Notes: generated from the letters alone by a model not told the origin. DNA of 45,831 nt from Nesterenkonia alkaliphila (GCF_009758175.1 NZ_WRPM01000102.1:1-45831); one strand, 5' to 3'; counted from the stretch's first letter, positions 16,476-25,067 are shown. Translations and numbers: made by a program.

Positions 16476-17485
16476 CAGTTGGCTCCTGAGAATTCCTTGT
16501 GGCGGGACACGATCCAGCGGGCCACCATGTTGACCGCCAGGGTGATGACGAACAGCACCAGGCCCAGAGCGACCAGCTGGTGCCAGCGCTCGGTGCCATG
16601 GCCGGTCTCCCCGAAGTTCAGGGCAATCTCACGCGGGATGGTGGAGTTGCCGGGAGAGATGATCGAAAGCTGGAAGCCCAGTCCGGAGACGACCATGACC
16701 ACAGCCATGGTCTCGCCGAGCGCCCGGCCCAGACCAAGCATCACACCGGAGATGATCCCGGGGCGGGCGAACGGGAAGACCGCCATCTTGATCATTTCCC
16801 AGCGGGTGGCGCCGAGGGCCAGGGCGGCCTCCTCGTGGAGCTTGGGGGTTTGGATGAAGATCTCTCGGCAAACAGATGAGATGATCGGCAGAATCATCAC
16901 AGCCAGCACCACCGAGGCGGTGAAGATGTTCTGACCTAGGCCGGGGGATCCGGCGAAGAAGGGGATGCCCCAGCCGAGGTTCTCCTCCGGCCAGGTGTAG
17001 AGCCACTGGCTGAGCCAGTGGTATAGCGGGACCATCGCTGGGGCCAGCACGAACATGCCCCAGGCGCCGTAGACCACCGAGGGGATGGCTGCCAGCAGGT
17101 CGATGATGTAGCCGATGGTCTTGGAGGCCTTCGGCGGGGCGTAGTGGGAGATGTACAGGGCTACGGCGATGGCGATCGGGGCGCCCATAATCAGTGCCAG
17201 GATGGCCACCACTACGGTGCCCAGGGCGAAGGGCCAGGCATAGGAGAGGAAGCGGCCGATGATCAGGCCCTCCTCCTCCTGGTACAGGGCACCCACTGAG
17301 TTCCAGGACAGGAAGATGGCCACGAAGGCGAGGATGATCAGGATGAAGATACCGGCGGCTTTGGCCAGCCCGGCGAAGCCCCGGTCCAGGCCTGCACCGG
17401 CTCTGTCTGCGCTGACCAGCGCGTTCTCCGGTTTCTTAGGCGACTTGCGGCGCTGTGCCCGGGTGTCGGTGGAGTCAGTCGTCAC
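16475..17485 (-). CDS. pstC: Phosphate ABC transporter permease PstC
   Basis: 336 residues from a GTG at 17483-17485 with an upstream purine-rich AGAGAGG. A basic N-terminal tail (RAQRRKSPKKPEN) is followed by six helices. Diagnostic motifs are FALGTVVVAILALIMGAPIAIAVALYISHYAPP, IDLLAAIPSVVYGAWGMFVL and the EAA loop LHEEAALALGATRWEMIKMAVFPFARPGIISGVMLGLGRALGETMAV. It forms the heterodimeric channel with PstA. It is separated from pstS by 174 nt containing a strong hairpin. Confidence 0.97.
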   Translation of the reverse strand: MTTDSTDTRAQRRKSPKKPENALVSADRAGAGLDRGFAGLAKAAGIFILIILAFVAIFLSWNSVGALYQEEEGLIIGRFLSYAWPFALGTVVVAILALIMGAPIAIAVALYISHYAPPKASKTIGYIIDLLAAIPSVVYGAWGMFVLAPAMVPLYHWLSQWLYTWPEENLGWGIPFFAGSPGLGQNIFTASVVLAVMILPIISSVCREIFIQTPKLHEEAALALGATRWEMIKMAVFPFARPGIISGVMLGLGRALGETMAVVMVVSGLGFQLSIISPGNSTIPREIALNFGETGHGTERWHQLVALGLVLFVITLAVNMVARWIVSRHKEFSGAN

Positions 17486-17549
17486 CGTGCTGCCTCTCTT
17501 GCGGTGCCAGTTGGTGCGGTGGTGTGAGGAAATAGGGGGTGGCGCGGTC

Positions 17550-17592
17550 GCGGGCGCCGGGGCTCAGCGTATTGCTGGACCCCGGCGCCCGC
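17550..17592. terminator. 13-bp stem-loop between pstS and pstC
   Basis: Perfect inverted repeat GCGGGCGCCGGGG (17550-17562) and CCCCGGCGCCCGC (17580-17592) with a 17-nt loop, no T run. A second small hairpin TCCCTG-aaggat-CAGGGA lies close to the pstS stop (about 17614-17631). It probably acts as an attenuator or as a 3'-end stabiliser of a separate pstS mRNA, so that more binding protein is made than channel. Confidence 0.7.
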
Positions 17593-17659
17593 TATCACTC
17601 GCACCATTTGAGAATCCCTGAAGGATCAGGGAGATTGTGGTGGGCCTGGGGGCCCGGGA

Positions 17660-18850
17660 TCAGCCGGAGATCTGGCTGATCGCCTCGTGCGCCTGGCTGA
17701 TCAGGTCATCGTTCAGCGGGGCGGCGCCGGCAACATCAGCAGCGATCTGCTGAGCCTCGGCGGAGGTGATGTAGTGGGCGAAGCCGGCAGCCAGCTCAGC
17801 CTCCTCAGCACTGTCGTACTCGTTGCACCAGATGGTGTAGGCCACCTGGACGATCGGGTAGGCGCCGGGCTCGTCAGTGGCACGGGCCAGCTCGAAGCCC
17901 ATGTCATTCTCAGCCTGTCCGCCGCGGAGCTCGGAGCTGGCAACAGCCTGTGCAGCAGCCTCTGCGGAGGGAGCGCTGGTCTCGCCGCCGATCTCCAGCT
18001 CAACGAGGGTCAGCCCGCCGTCCTCAGCCTGCTGGGCGTCCACGTAGGTGATCGCACCGTCCACGGACTGAGCGGCGCTGATCACACCGGAGGAGCCGTC
18101 ACCGGTCTCTGCGGAGACCTCGCCGGGCCACTCGGAGTCAGCCTCCCAGGTCCAGGTGTCAGTGGCCTGGTTCAGGTAGTCGGTGAAGTTCTCAGTGGTG
18201 CCGGAGGAGTCCTGGCGGTGCACCACGGTGATGGCGGTGTCAGGCAGGTCCACTCCGTCATTGAGGGAGGCGATGGCCTCGTCGTCCCAGCTGGTGATCT
18301 CACCGGCGAAGATCTGAGCGATGGTCTCACCGTCCAGAACCAGGCTGTCCACACCCTCCAGGTTCACACCGACGGCGATCGGCAGAATCGCGGTGGGCAG
18401 GTGGAAGGCACCGTTCTCACCGCAGCGCTCCTGGGACTGGGCGAACTCCTCGTCGCTCATCAGGGCGTCGGAGCCGGCAAAGGAGTCAGCGCCGTTGAGG
18501 AAGTTGGCGCGGCCGTCGCCGGAGCCGACAGCGTCGTAGTCCACATTCACACCGGCGGTGAGGTTCGGGAACTCGAGGGCCCACTCCTGGATGGCCAGCT
18601 GGAAGGAGGAGGCGCCGGAACCGGAGAGGTCGCCGGACAGTGAGGAGTAGTCCATGTCACCGGAGGCCTCACCGTTGTCCTCGTCGGTCTCCTCGGCGTC
18701 GGTGTCGTCGCCGTTGTCGGTGTCTACGGTGTCGTTCTCGTCGGTGCCGTTGTCGTCACCGTTTTCGGTGTCGTCGCCATTGCAGGCCACCAGGGCCAGC
18801 GATGCTACGGACAGGATGGCCGCTGCGCGGCCGAAGCTTGCTACCTTCAC
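17660..18850 (-). CDS. pstS: Phosphate-binding lipoprotein PstS
   Basis: 396 residues from a GTG at 18848-18850, with GAGAGGG as SD. The signal peptide ends in lipobox SLALVAC, followed by an unusually acidic Asp/Glu/Asn/Gly spacer of about 45 residues. The periplasmic-binding fold follows: LSGSGASSFQLAIQEW (phosphate-binding SGAS), VDYDAVGSGDGRANF, FAGSDALMSDEEF, HLPTAILPIAVGVNLEG, HRQDSSGTTENFTDYLNQ (the RxDxSGTT phosphate motif) and YPIVQVAYTIWCNEY. It is the first gene of pstSCAB, under a PHO box. The acidic spacer resembles those of other lipoproteins in this window and fits a halotolerant lifestyle (inference). Confidence 0.97.
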   Translation of the reverse strand: MKVASFGRAAAILSVASLALVACNGDDTENGDDNGTDENDTVDTDNGDDTDAEETDEDNGEASGDMDYSSLSGDLSGSGASSFQLAIQEWALEFPNLTAGVNVDYDAVGSGDGRANFLNGADSFAGSDALMSDEEFAQSQERCGENGAFHLPTAILPIAVGVNLEGVDSLVLDGETIAQIFAGEITSWDDEAIASLNDGVDLPDTAITVVHRQDSSGTTENFTDYLNQATDTWTWEADSEWPGEVSAETGDGSSGVISAAQSVDGAITYVDAQQAEDGGLTLVELEIGGETSAPSAEAAAQAVASSELRGGQAENDMGFELARATDEPGAYPIVQVAYTIWCNEYDSAEEAELAAGFAHYITSAEAQQIAADVAGAAPLNDDLISQAHEAISQISG

Positions 18851-18980
18851 GTTTTCCCTCTCTGAGGTTTGAGCGTCGGCGCAGGCTGTGATCAGCGCCG
18901 AGTTCTTGGTGCTTGGAACTTCGTCGGTTCGCGCACCTGGGAGCAGGCACGCTTATCGAACCGGGTGCCACGCTAAGGAC

Positions 18981-19024
18981 GTGAAGTGACCAGAAGTTGC
19001 TGTTCGGGTGAACTGGAGGTGAAC
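18981..19024 (-). promoter_or_regulatory. PHO box (PhoP-binding direct repeats) upstream of pstS
   Basis: Read on the minus strand: GTTCACCTCCA (19024-19014), GTTCACCCGAA (19013-19003), an 11-nt unit without match (19002-18992), then GGTCACTTCAC (18991-18981). The units are in exact 11-bp register and fit the actinomycete PHO-box unit G(G/T)TCAYYYR(G/C)G as I remember it. The leader that follows holds CGGTTCG/CGAACCG arms (18925-18931 and 18957-18963). No phoR/phoP gene is in the window. Confidence 0.8.
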
Positions 19025-19063
19025 AGCTGGGGGCTAAACGGTTTAGTAGCGATGAGAGCTGCC

Positions 19064-19624
19064 TCAGTGCCCGGAAGCGTCCAAGTCCAGGATCATCCGG
19101 GTATTGCCCAATGTGTTGGGCTTCACACGGGCCAGGTCCAGGAATTCGGCCACACCCTCGTCCGGGGAGCGCAGCAGCTCGGTGTAGACCTCCGGGTCCA
19201 CCGGGGTCTGGTCTGCCATCACGTGGAAACCGTGACGGGTGAAGAACTCCACCTCGAAGGTCAGGCAGAACACCCGGGAGGTGCCCAGTGCCCGGGCCCG
19301 CTCCAGCAGCTGGTGCAGCAGGGCTCCGCCGACGCCGCGGCCCCGCCAGGAGTCCAGGGTCGCGAGGGTGCGCACCTCGGCAAGGTCCTCCCACATCACA
19401 TGCAGGGCGCCGAAGCCGATCAGGTTTCCTTCCGTATCCTCAGCGATCAGGAACTCCTGGATGGATTCGTAGTAGGCCACCCGTTCCTTAGGCACCAGGA
19501 CACGTTTGGCCACCAGGGGCTGGGCCATCTCCACGATGCGCGGCACATCAGAGGTCCGGGCGGGGCGGACCCTGAACTCCGCGGGCACAGCTTGGCCTCG
19601 GTGCACGCCTGAAGACTCGTTCAC
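19064..19624 (-). CDS. argA: Amino-acid N-acetyltransferase, ArgA (Rv2747)-type GNAT
   Basis: 186 residues. A single GNAT domain starts at VRPARTSDVPRIVEMAQPLVAKRVLVPKERVAYYESIQEFLIAED. The acetyl-CoA loop is VRTLATLDSWRGRGVGGALLHQLLERAR, and the C-terminal part FEVEFFTRHGFHVM is typical of short stand-alone glutamate N-acetyltransferases of actinobacteria. The likely reaction is acetyl-CoA plus glutamate to N-acetylglutamate, the first arginine step; assignment is by family resemblance, and no other arg genes are nearby. The GTG start overlaps the stop of the upstream gene (GTGA), so it is probably translated from that mRNA. Confidence 0.78.
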   Translation of the reverse strand: MNESSGVHRGQAVPAEFRVRPARTSDVPRIVEMAQPLVAKRVLVPKERVAYYESIQEFLIAEDTEGNLIGFGALHVMWEDLAEVRTLATLDSWRGRGVGGALLHQLLERARALGTSRVFCLTFEVEFFTRHGFHVMADQTPVDPEVYTELLRSPDEGVAEFLDLARVKPNTLGNTRMILDLDASGH

Positions 19625-20286
19625 TGGCTGGCTCCGGTGACGCGGAAGCTGTGCGGTTCACTGCTGATACCGGAGACTGAGACGGTGAGCTCATAGTCTC
19701 CGGTGACCAGTTCGGCGGGTTCGGCGCAGTCCACTGCGGACTCGGAGCGGGGCCAGACCATATTGGCGCGCTCGGTCTGCCCGGGTTCGAACTCGATCTC
19801 CAAGGAATCACCGCGGATATCGCATTGGGCGGTGGTGAAGATCTCCCGGCCGCCCAGTGAGACGCTGAACTCCTGTTCGGCGGTGCCTACATCCAGGGTG
19901 CAGTCGCTGGAGCCGGTGTTCTCGATCTCCATGATCAGCATTGGTGCGGTGGCAGCATCGTAGGATTCGTGACTGGTGCTGGCCCGGACCTCAATATCGG
20001 CCGGGGCGCAGAACCCTTCGGCGGCGGGCTCCGGGGGCGTATCCGGCTCAGCATCAGTGCCTTCGGCGGCAGGCTCCCCAGTGGGGTCGGGGGCAGAGCC
20101 GGGTGCGCCGGCGGCGTCGTCGGCTGTCTGCTGCTCAGTCTGCTCGGGCGAGGGGTCCTCACCGAAGATGCGTTCGTAGAGGGCGCGGGCGCCCCAGACG
20201 GCCAGAGCCAGCAGCAGCACCGCCAGCAGCGCGGCCACGAGTCGGCGGCGCCGGTACACAGCGGGCGAAGGGCGGCGGCGAGTCAC
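19621..20286 (-). CDS. Membrane-anchored secreted protein of unknown function
   Basis: 221 residues. Basic N-terminus (TRRRPSPAVYRRRR), one hydrophobic helix (LVAALLAVLLLALAVWGARAL), an acidic Pro/Ala/Glu spacer of about 50 residues, then a beta-rich domain of about 125 residues. That domain has FCAPADIEVRASTSHESYDAATAPMLIMEIENTGSSDCTL, VSLGGREIFTTAQCDI and SAVDCAEPAELVTGDYELTVSVSG. Four Cys in the outer domain could form two disulfides. The layout resembles DUF4232/BsuPI-like extracytoplasmic modules, but I cannot name a family securely. No SD; TAGTCT (20293-20298, minus strand) is 6 nt before the GTG, so probably leaderless. It overlaps argA by 4 nt. Confidence 0.75.
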   Translation of the reverse strand: MTRRRPSPAVYRRRRLVAALLAVLLLALAVWGARALYERIFGEDPSPEQTEQQTADDAAGAPGSAPDPTGEPAAEGTDAEPDTPPEPAAEGFCAPADIEVRASTSHESYDAATAPMLIMEIENTGSSDCTLDVGTAEQEFSVSLGGREIFTTAQCDIRGDSLEIEFEPGQTERANMVWPRSESAVDCAEPAELVTGDYELTVSVSGISSEPHSFRVTGASQ

Positions 20287-20341
20287 AAGTCCAGACTAGC
20301 CAGCGCCTGCAGCGGATTCACGACGCCGCGCGGAGCTAGAG

Positions 20342-21577
20342 TCAGAGCACCACCCAGCCCAGCAGGCCGGCGGCGATGACCACCGCCCAGGCGGGGACCT
20401 TCCAGTTGTTCAGCGCCACGAAGGCCGCCACGGTGAAGCAGATCGCTAACGTGGGGTTGGGAGTGTCCATGATCCCGTCGGTGAAGACCGGGCTGTAGAG
20501 GGCTGCGGCGAGGACTCCGACCACTCCGGCGTTGAAGCCCAGCAGCGCCTTGCGGGCGGTGCGGTTACCGCGCAGGCGCTCCCAGAACGTCACTGTGCCC
20601 ACCACAAGCAGGCCGCCGGGCAGGAAGATCGCGATCACGGCGATGGCCGCACCGAGCAGCCCGCTGGGGTCCGTCTCCGCAGAGGCGCCCAGGAAGCCGG
20701 AGAAGGTGAACAGCGGGCCGGGTACTGCCTGGGCGGCACCGTAGCCTGCCAGGAAAGTGGAGGAGTCGATGAGCCCGGTGCCCACAGTTTCGGCTTCCAG
20801 CAGCGGCAGCACCACATGGCCGCCGCCGAATACCAAGGCCCCGGCCCGGTAGAAGATGTCGAAGAGCGCCAGCACCGAGTTGCCGGTGGCCGCGGCAGCC
20901 GCTGGCAGCCCGAACAGCAGTCCGAAAAACAGGACCAGACAGGTGATGGACACCGATTTGGGCAGCCGCAGCGGGAAAGCGTCCTGGCTGTCCATCTGCT
21001 CCTCGGGGGCACGCAGTGCGATCAACCCGATGAGTCCGGAGAGCGCGATCGCGCCGACCAGGATGAACGGACTGGGCACCAGCAGCACCACCACCATGGA
21101 TCCCACGGCGATGGTCGCCCGGGGCGGGTCCGGGGTCAGCGAGCGCGCCATGCCGAGCACGGCATGTGCCACCACGGCCACGGCGGCGGCTTTGAGCCCG
21201 TTGATCCAGCCTGCCTCGCTGAGGTCACCGGCATTGGCCACCCCGTAGGCGAAGGCCACCAGCAGAATCACCGAGGGCATAGTGAACGCGAACCAAGCGG
21301 CAAAGAGTCCGCCGACTCCGGCGCGCTGCAGGCCCAGGGCCATGCCTACCTGGCTGGAGGCCGGTCCGGGCAGGAACTGACATAGCGCCATCAGATCGGC
21401 ATAGGCCTTCTCGGTGAGCCATTTGCGGCGCACCACAAAGGCCTCGCGGAAGTAGGCCAGATGCGCCACCGGTCCGCCGAAGCTGGTGAGGCCCAGCCGC
21501 AGGAAGACCAGGAAGACTTCCAGTACACTGCCTGGGGGCTTCTGCTGCGGCTGCTGCTCTGACTCAGATACGCTCAC
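20342..21577 (-). CDS. chrA: Chromate efflux transporter ChrA (CHR family)
   Basis: 411 residues, the long bidomain form. The first CHR half has VFLRLGLTSFGGPVAHLAYFREAFV, the GGPxAH motif, then CQFLPGPASSQVGMALG. The second half repeats it: IFYRAGALVFGGGHVVLPLLEAE and GYGAAQAVPGPLFTFSGFLGA. About ten helices in total. Members export chromate in exchange for other anions; in many genomes a resistance phenotype has not been shown, so the substrate is by family. No SD; TACTAC (21585-21590, minus strand) is 7 nt before the GTG, so it is probably leaderless and independent of the desaturase gene that ends 65 nt upstream. Confidence 0.93.
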   Translation of the reverse strand: MSVSESEQQPQQKPPGSVLEVFLVFLRLGLTSFGGPVAHLAYFREAFVVRRKWLTEKAYADLMALCQFLPGPASSQVGMALGLQRAGVGGLFAAWFAFTMPSVILLVAFAYGVANAGDLSEAGWINGLKAAAVAVVAHAVLGMARSLTPDPPRATIAVGSMVVVLLVPSPFILVGAIALSGLIGLIALRAPEEQMDSQDAFPLRLPKSVSITCLVLFFGLLFGLPAAAAATGNSVLALFDIFYRAGALVFGGGHVVLPLLEAETVGTGLIDSSTFLAGYGAAQAVPGPLFTFSGFLGASAETDPSGLLGAAIAVIAIFLPGGLLVVGTVTFWERLRGNRTARKALLGFNAGVVGVLAAALYSPVFTDGIMDTPNPTLAICFTVAAFVALNNWKVPAWAVVIAAGLLGWVVL

Positions 21578-21642
21578 CCGGGCAGTAGTAGCACATGGAC
21601 ATTAACCCCCGGTGAGCTGCTGGTGAAGCGGTGCAGCGCCGG

Positions 21643-22815
21643 TCAGACCACCTGTGTGCCGGTGCTGCGGAACTGGGCAGTGATCGGGCACTCCATGGGG
21701 TCGGCGTAACCCAGACCCACCCGGTTCAGGTAGCGGATGATGATCCGGTAGGAGGACAGAAGCCCGGTCTCGGTGTAGGTGATCCCGTGCTCGGCGCAGA
21801 ACTCGCGGACCAGGGGGCGGACCTTGTGCAGCTTGGGGCTGGCCATCCGGGGGAAGAGGTGGTGCTCAATCTGGTAATTCAGCCCGCCCATCGCCCAGCC
21901 CATCGGCCGGCCGCCGGAGATGTTCCGGGAGGTCAGCACCTGCCGGCGCAGGAAGTCCACCTCGGCGTCTTTGGGGATCAGCGGCATGCCCTTGTGGTTG
22001 GGAGCGAAGCTGGCGCCCATGTACACGCCGAACACCGCCACCTGCACGGCGATGAACCCGAGCCCCAGCAGCGGGCCCAGCAGCCAGATGATCAGCAGCG
22101 GGTAGCCGATCAGCCGCAGGGCCAGGAAGCTGGCCTCCACCTTGCGGCGCTTGACCTTTTCTCCGCGCAGTACTGCCCGCACCGCCTGGCCGTGCAGCAC
22201 AAAACCGAAGAACAGCAGGATCGGGAAGAAGAACCAGCCCTGCCGTTTGGCGAACCAGGCGGCGATACCGGTGCGGTCAGCCGCATCCCCGGGGACGAAG
22301 GCCAGTGTTCCGGCCTTGATGTCGCCATCCTTTCCGATGACATTGGGGTTGGCGTGGTGCTTTCCGTGCTTGCGCACCCACCAGCTGTAGGACATGCCCA
22401 CCACCAGATTGCCCATCAGCAGAGAGAGCCATTCGTTCTTCCGCCCGTTGTTGAAGACCTGCTGGTGGGCGGCGTCATGGGAGAGGAAGGCTGCCTGAGT
22501 GAACAGGATGCCGAGGAGGACCGCCACCGCCAGCTGCCAGAGGCTCTGCCCCACCAGCCCCATCAGCGCCGCTGTTCCTAGGAAGCCGAGGGAGAGCACC
22601 ACGGCGCGGCCGATATAGCTCTGGGCGTTGCGCTCCATCAGCCCGGCTTCTTTGACCCGCTTGGAGAGCTCGAAGAACTCGTTGGTCTGACGGTTGGGAC
22701 GCGGCGGTGCGGGTTCCGCCGGCGCGTGCGCGCCGCGGCCGGCTGCGGGGGCGCCGTCCTTCGCGCCTTGTGTCCGGTAAATGACTGCGCTGGGAGCACC
22801 TTGAGTGATGGTCAT
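21643..22815 (-). CDS. Membrane acyl-lipid/fatty acid desaturase
   Basis: 390 residues from the ATG at 22813-22815; an upstream in-frame start would add 47 residues of unlikely composition. The three His boxes of membrane di-iron desaturases are present: HDAAH (113-117), HGKHH (150-154) and QIEHH (315-319). The last has Gln in place of the first His, as in front-end desaturases. Four or so membrane helices lie between (FLGTAALMGLVGQSL..., WQLAVAVLLGILFTQAAF and others). It introduces double bonds into acyl chains and controls membrane fluidity. TACGGT (22822-22827, minus strand) ends 6 nt before the ATG, so probably leaderless. A perfect palindrome lies 60 nt upstream, next to a two-component system. 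Confidence 0.9.
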   Translation of the reverse strand: MTITQGAPSAVIYRTQGAKDGAPAAGRGAHAPAEPAPPRPNRQTNEFFELSKRVKEAGLMERNAQSYIGRAVVLSLGFLGTAALMGLVGQSLWQLAVAVLLGILFTQAAFLSHDAAHQQVFNNGRKNEWLSLLMGNLVVGMSYSWWVRKHGKHHANPNVIGKDGDIKAGTLAFVPGDAADRTGIAAWFAKRQGWFFFPILLFFGFVLHGQAVRAVLRGEKVKRRKVEASFLALRLIGYPLLIIWLLGPLLGLGFIAVQVAVFGVYMGASFAPNHKGMPLIPKDAEVDFLRRQVLTSRNISGGRPMGWAMGGLNYQIEHHLFPRMASPKLHKVRPLVREFCAEHGITYTETGLLSSYRIIIRYLNRVGLGYADPMECPITAQFRSTGTQVV

Positions 22816-22821
22816 GGGTTC

Positions 22822-22891
22822 ACCGTAGGGAGCAGGCTCCACCCCCCGCGTCCCTCCCTGGAGCCAATCTGACCCCCTACTCCGGTAGGGG
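22822..22891 (-). promoter_or_regulatory. Desaturase promoter with perfect 18-bp palindrome
   Basis: The palindrome CCCCTACTCCGGTAGGGG at 22874-22891 has 7-bp arms. Its centre is about 67 nt upstream of the presumed start point at or next to the ATG (-10 TACGGT at 22822-22827). The -35 position reads CGCGGG, far from consensus, so the promoter probably needs an activator. The symmetrical site suits a NarL/DesR-type regulator such as the one encoded at 25068. Confidence 0.55.
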
Positions 22892-23018
22892 TGGCCTGAA
22901 CGGGCTGGCACGGGCAGGGCTGAACCAGACAGAGCTGGCCGGGGTAGGACTGGCATGGGCAGGGGCGAGCCCGGCAGGCTGGATCGTTCAGGGTTGGATC
23001 GTACAGGGATGCAGCGGC

Positions 23019-24920
23019 TCAGAGGGGCAGTCTGGCTTGCACAGTGAAACCGCCGTCCTCAGTGGGCCCGGCCTCTGCCGAGCCGCCCACGGCAGTGGCC
23101 CGCTCACGGATGCCGCTGAGCCCCAGCCCGGCCCCGGGGGCAGGCTCCATCAGCTCCTCCGGGGAGGGGCCGTTGACCACACTGATGTTCAGCCTGCGGG
23201 CGGGGCCATCAGCCTCCGCGCGCAGCTGCACCTCGACCTCCGCGCCCGGGGCGTGGCGCAGGGCATTGCTCAGCGCCTCCTGCACAATCCGGTAGGCGGC
23301 AAGTGCAGTGGCCGGGGTGGCGGAGGCGAGCAGGGCGGCGTCGTCATCTGCGGTGAGGCCGCGATAGCGGATGGGGGTGCCGGAGGCCCGGGTGGTCTGG
23401 ACCAGCTCCTCGATGTCTTCCAGGCCGGGTTCAGGAGCTGTGGGCACCTCATCCTCGGCCCGCAGGGTGCTCAGCAGCATCCGCATCTCGCTCAGGGCCT
23501 GCCGGGAGGAGCCGGCGATCTCCTCGAACTCACGGCGGGCGTCATCGTTGAGACCCGCGATCCGGTACTGCGCGGTGGAGGCCTGCACACTGATCACTGA
23601 CATGGAGTGCGCCACCACATCGTGCAGCTCGCGGGCGATCCGGGTGCGCTCCTGCAGCTCCTTGCGGCGGCGGTCCTGTTCGGCGGAGGTGCGTTCGGCG
23701 GCCTCGAGGCGCCCGGCGTTGAGGATCCATAGCCGCAGCAGCACCCCCACGCCCACCACGCCGGCACTGATTGAGGTGAAGACGATGCTGTTGCCCAGGG
23801 AACCGGAGGGGAGGTCCTCCACCAGGGTGAACAGAGCGATCAGGGTCAGCACCGCCCCGCCGCACCAGGCGGATGCCGCGCAGTACCAGGGGCGGGCCAG
23901 TACGGCTACTGTCAGCACTGCGCACTGGGTGATCAAAACCGGCACCGGCCAGGGCCACAGTCCGGTGCCGGCCGGGGCGGTGGCGATCATCAGTCCGGCC
24001 GCGGCGGCCAGGGACAGCGCCAGGCCCGGCCAGACCCAACGCAGGGTCAGCACCACGGCCGCGCAGTGCGCTACCACCAGCACCATGGCCACCGCCACAT
24101 TGACCGCGTACAGCACCGAGATCAGCGGCCAGCTCACTGCCAGCAGCACCACCGCGGCGAACCCGGCCCCGATCCAAGCCCAGGCGGTGCCGCTGAATGA
24201 GGCCGAATGCCTGCTACCGGCAGCGGCGTCCAGGGGGTCGGCGCGGTGGCCGAAGAGCTCACCGCGGCCGCCGTCGCCGAGCAGAGCAGTGGTCAGCATC
24301 GCATCAAGTCCGGCCAGTCCGCGCATCACCGTCGGCAGGGTGAGCAGCAGCACCGCGCCCAGCAGAAAATGCGCCCCGGCATCCAGCAGGTACTGGGCCG
24401 TTTCACGCTCAGGAACCAACGAGGAGCCCACCAGCTCCAGCAGCTGGATCACCGACCGTTCATCAGGCAGGAAGATGGACCAGAAGAAGTAGCTGATCCC
24501 GGCAAGGCCGCCCAGGGTCCAGACCACCGCCAGGATGAAGGTGATCAGCCGCAGCGGGAAGGCGATGAGCATTTCGAAGATCAGGTCCAGCCAGCGCCGC
24601 GGGTCCACGGCCAGGCGCAGCTTGCCGGTCATGCCCGGGCCTGCCGGCTGGTATCGGACAGGCGCCACTGCCGCACCCCAGAGCCGCAGCCGGTTGCGGT
24701 CCAGTTCGGCGAAGCCGGAGGCGACCACCAGGGTCAGCGGCAGCAGCAGCGCGCCGAGCCAGATCACCAAGGTGGCCGCAGAGGCAACTGTCATCGCCAG
24801 CAGCAGTCCGAAGCTGAACACGGCAATCGGCAGACCTGGCAGCACATAGGCGAAGTCCCGGGAGAGCCGGCGCAGAATGGTCTCGCCACCCCTGCTGCTG
24901 TGCGATGTGATGAGGTTCAT
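23019..24920 (-). CDS. Sensor histidine kinase, HisKA_3 (NarL/DesK class)
   Basis: 633 residues from the ATG at 24918-24920. A TAGCGT -10 box (24928-24933) lies 7 nt upstream; there is no SD. A GTG at 24938 is the alternative. Residues about 20-220 resemble the actinobacterial 'putative sensor' membrane domain (PF13796-like; GALLLPLTLVVASGFAELDRNRLRL). A second bundle of about five helices follows (about 245-400). Then a short coiled linker leads to the dimerisation box RTRIARELHDVVAHSMSVISVQ (His about 433), the N-box IVQEALSNALRHAPGAEVEV and the G-box GAGLGLSGIRERA. The signal is unknown. It is divergent from its likely partner regulator and 63 nt from the presumed desaturase regulatory region. 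Confidence 0.92.
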   Translation of the reverse strand: MNLITSHSSRGGETILRRLSRDFAYVLPGLPIAVFSFGLLLAMTVASAATLVIWLGALLLPLTLVVASGFAELDRNRLRLWGAAVAPVRYQPAGPGMTGKLRLAVDPRRWLDLIFEMLIAFPLRLITFILAVVWTLGGLAGISYFFWSIFLPDERSVIQLLELVGSSLVPERETAQYLLDAGAHFLLGAVLLLTLPTVMRGLAGLDAMLTTALLGDGGRGELFGHRADPLDAAAGSRHSASFSGTAWAWIGAGFAAVVLLAVSWPLISVLYAVNVAVAMVLVVAHCAAVVLTLRWVWPGLALSLAAAAGLMIATAPAGTGLWPWPVPVLITQCAVLTVAVLARPWYCAASAWCGGAVLTLIALFTLVEDLPSGSLGNSIVFTSISAGVVGVGVLLRLWILNAGRLEAAERTSAEQDRRRKELQERTRIARELHDVVAHSMSVISVQASTAQYRIAGLNDDARREFEEIAGSSRQALSEMRMLLSTLRAEDEVPTAPEPGLEDIEELVQTTRASGTPIRYRGLTADDDAALLASATPATALAAYRIVQEALSNALRHAPGAEVEVQLRAEADGPARRLNISVVNGPSPEELMEPAPGAGLGLSGIRERATAVGGSAEAGPTEDGGFTVQARLPL

Positions 24921-24927
24921 ACGGGTC

Positions 24928-25061
24928 ACGCTAGGCACGTCCTTGAGGCACCGGCATCCCGCTGCAGAGTGATTCCGTGTTCATCGGGGCAGTACCTGCG
25001 GGGTAGTCCGGCAGCCGATGGGCGGCCCTGCCTCTGCCAGGACCGTGAACTGGGGTAGCGT
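24928..25061. promoter_or_regulatory. Divergent leaderless promoters of kinase and regulator genes
   Basis: TAGCGT boxes face outward at 24928-24933 (minus strand, 7 nt from the kinase ATG) and 25056-25061 (plus strand, 6 nt from the regulator GTG). An inverted repeat TACC-tgcgg-GGTA at 24993-25005 resembles the arms of the desaturase palindrome and could be an autoregulatory site. Confidence 0.4.
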
Positions 25062-25067
25062 GAGCCT

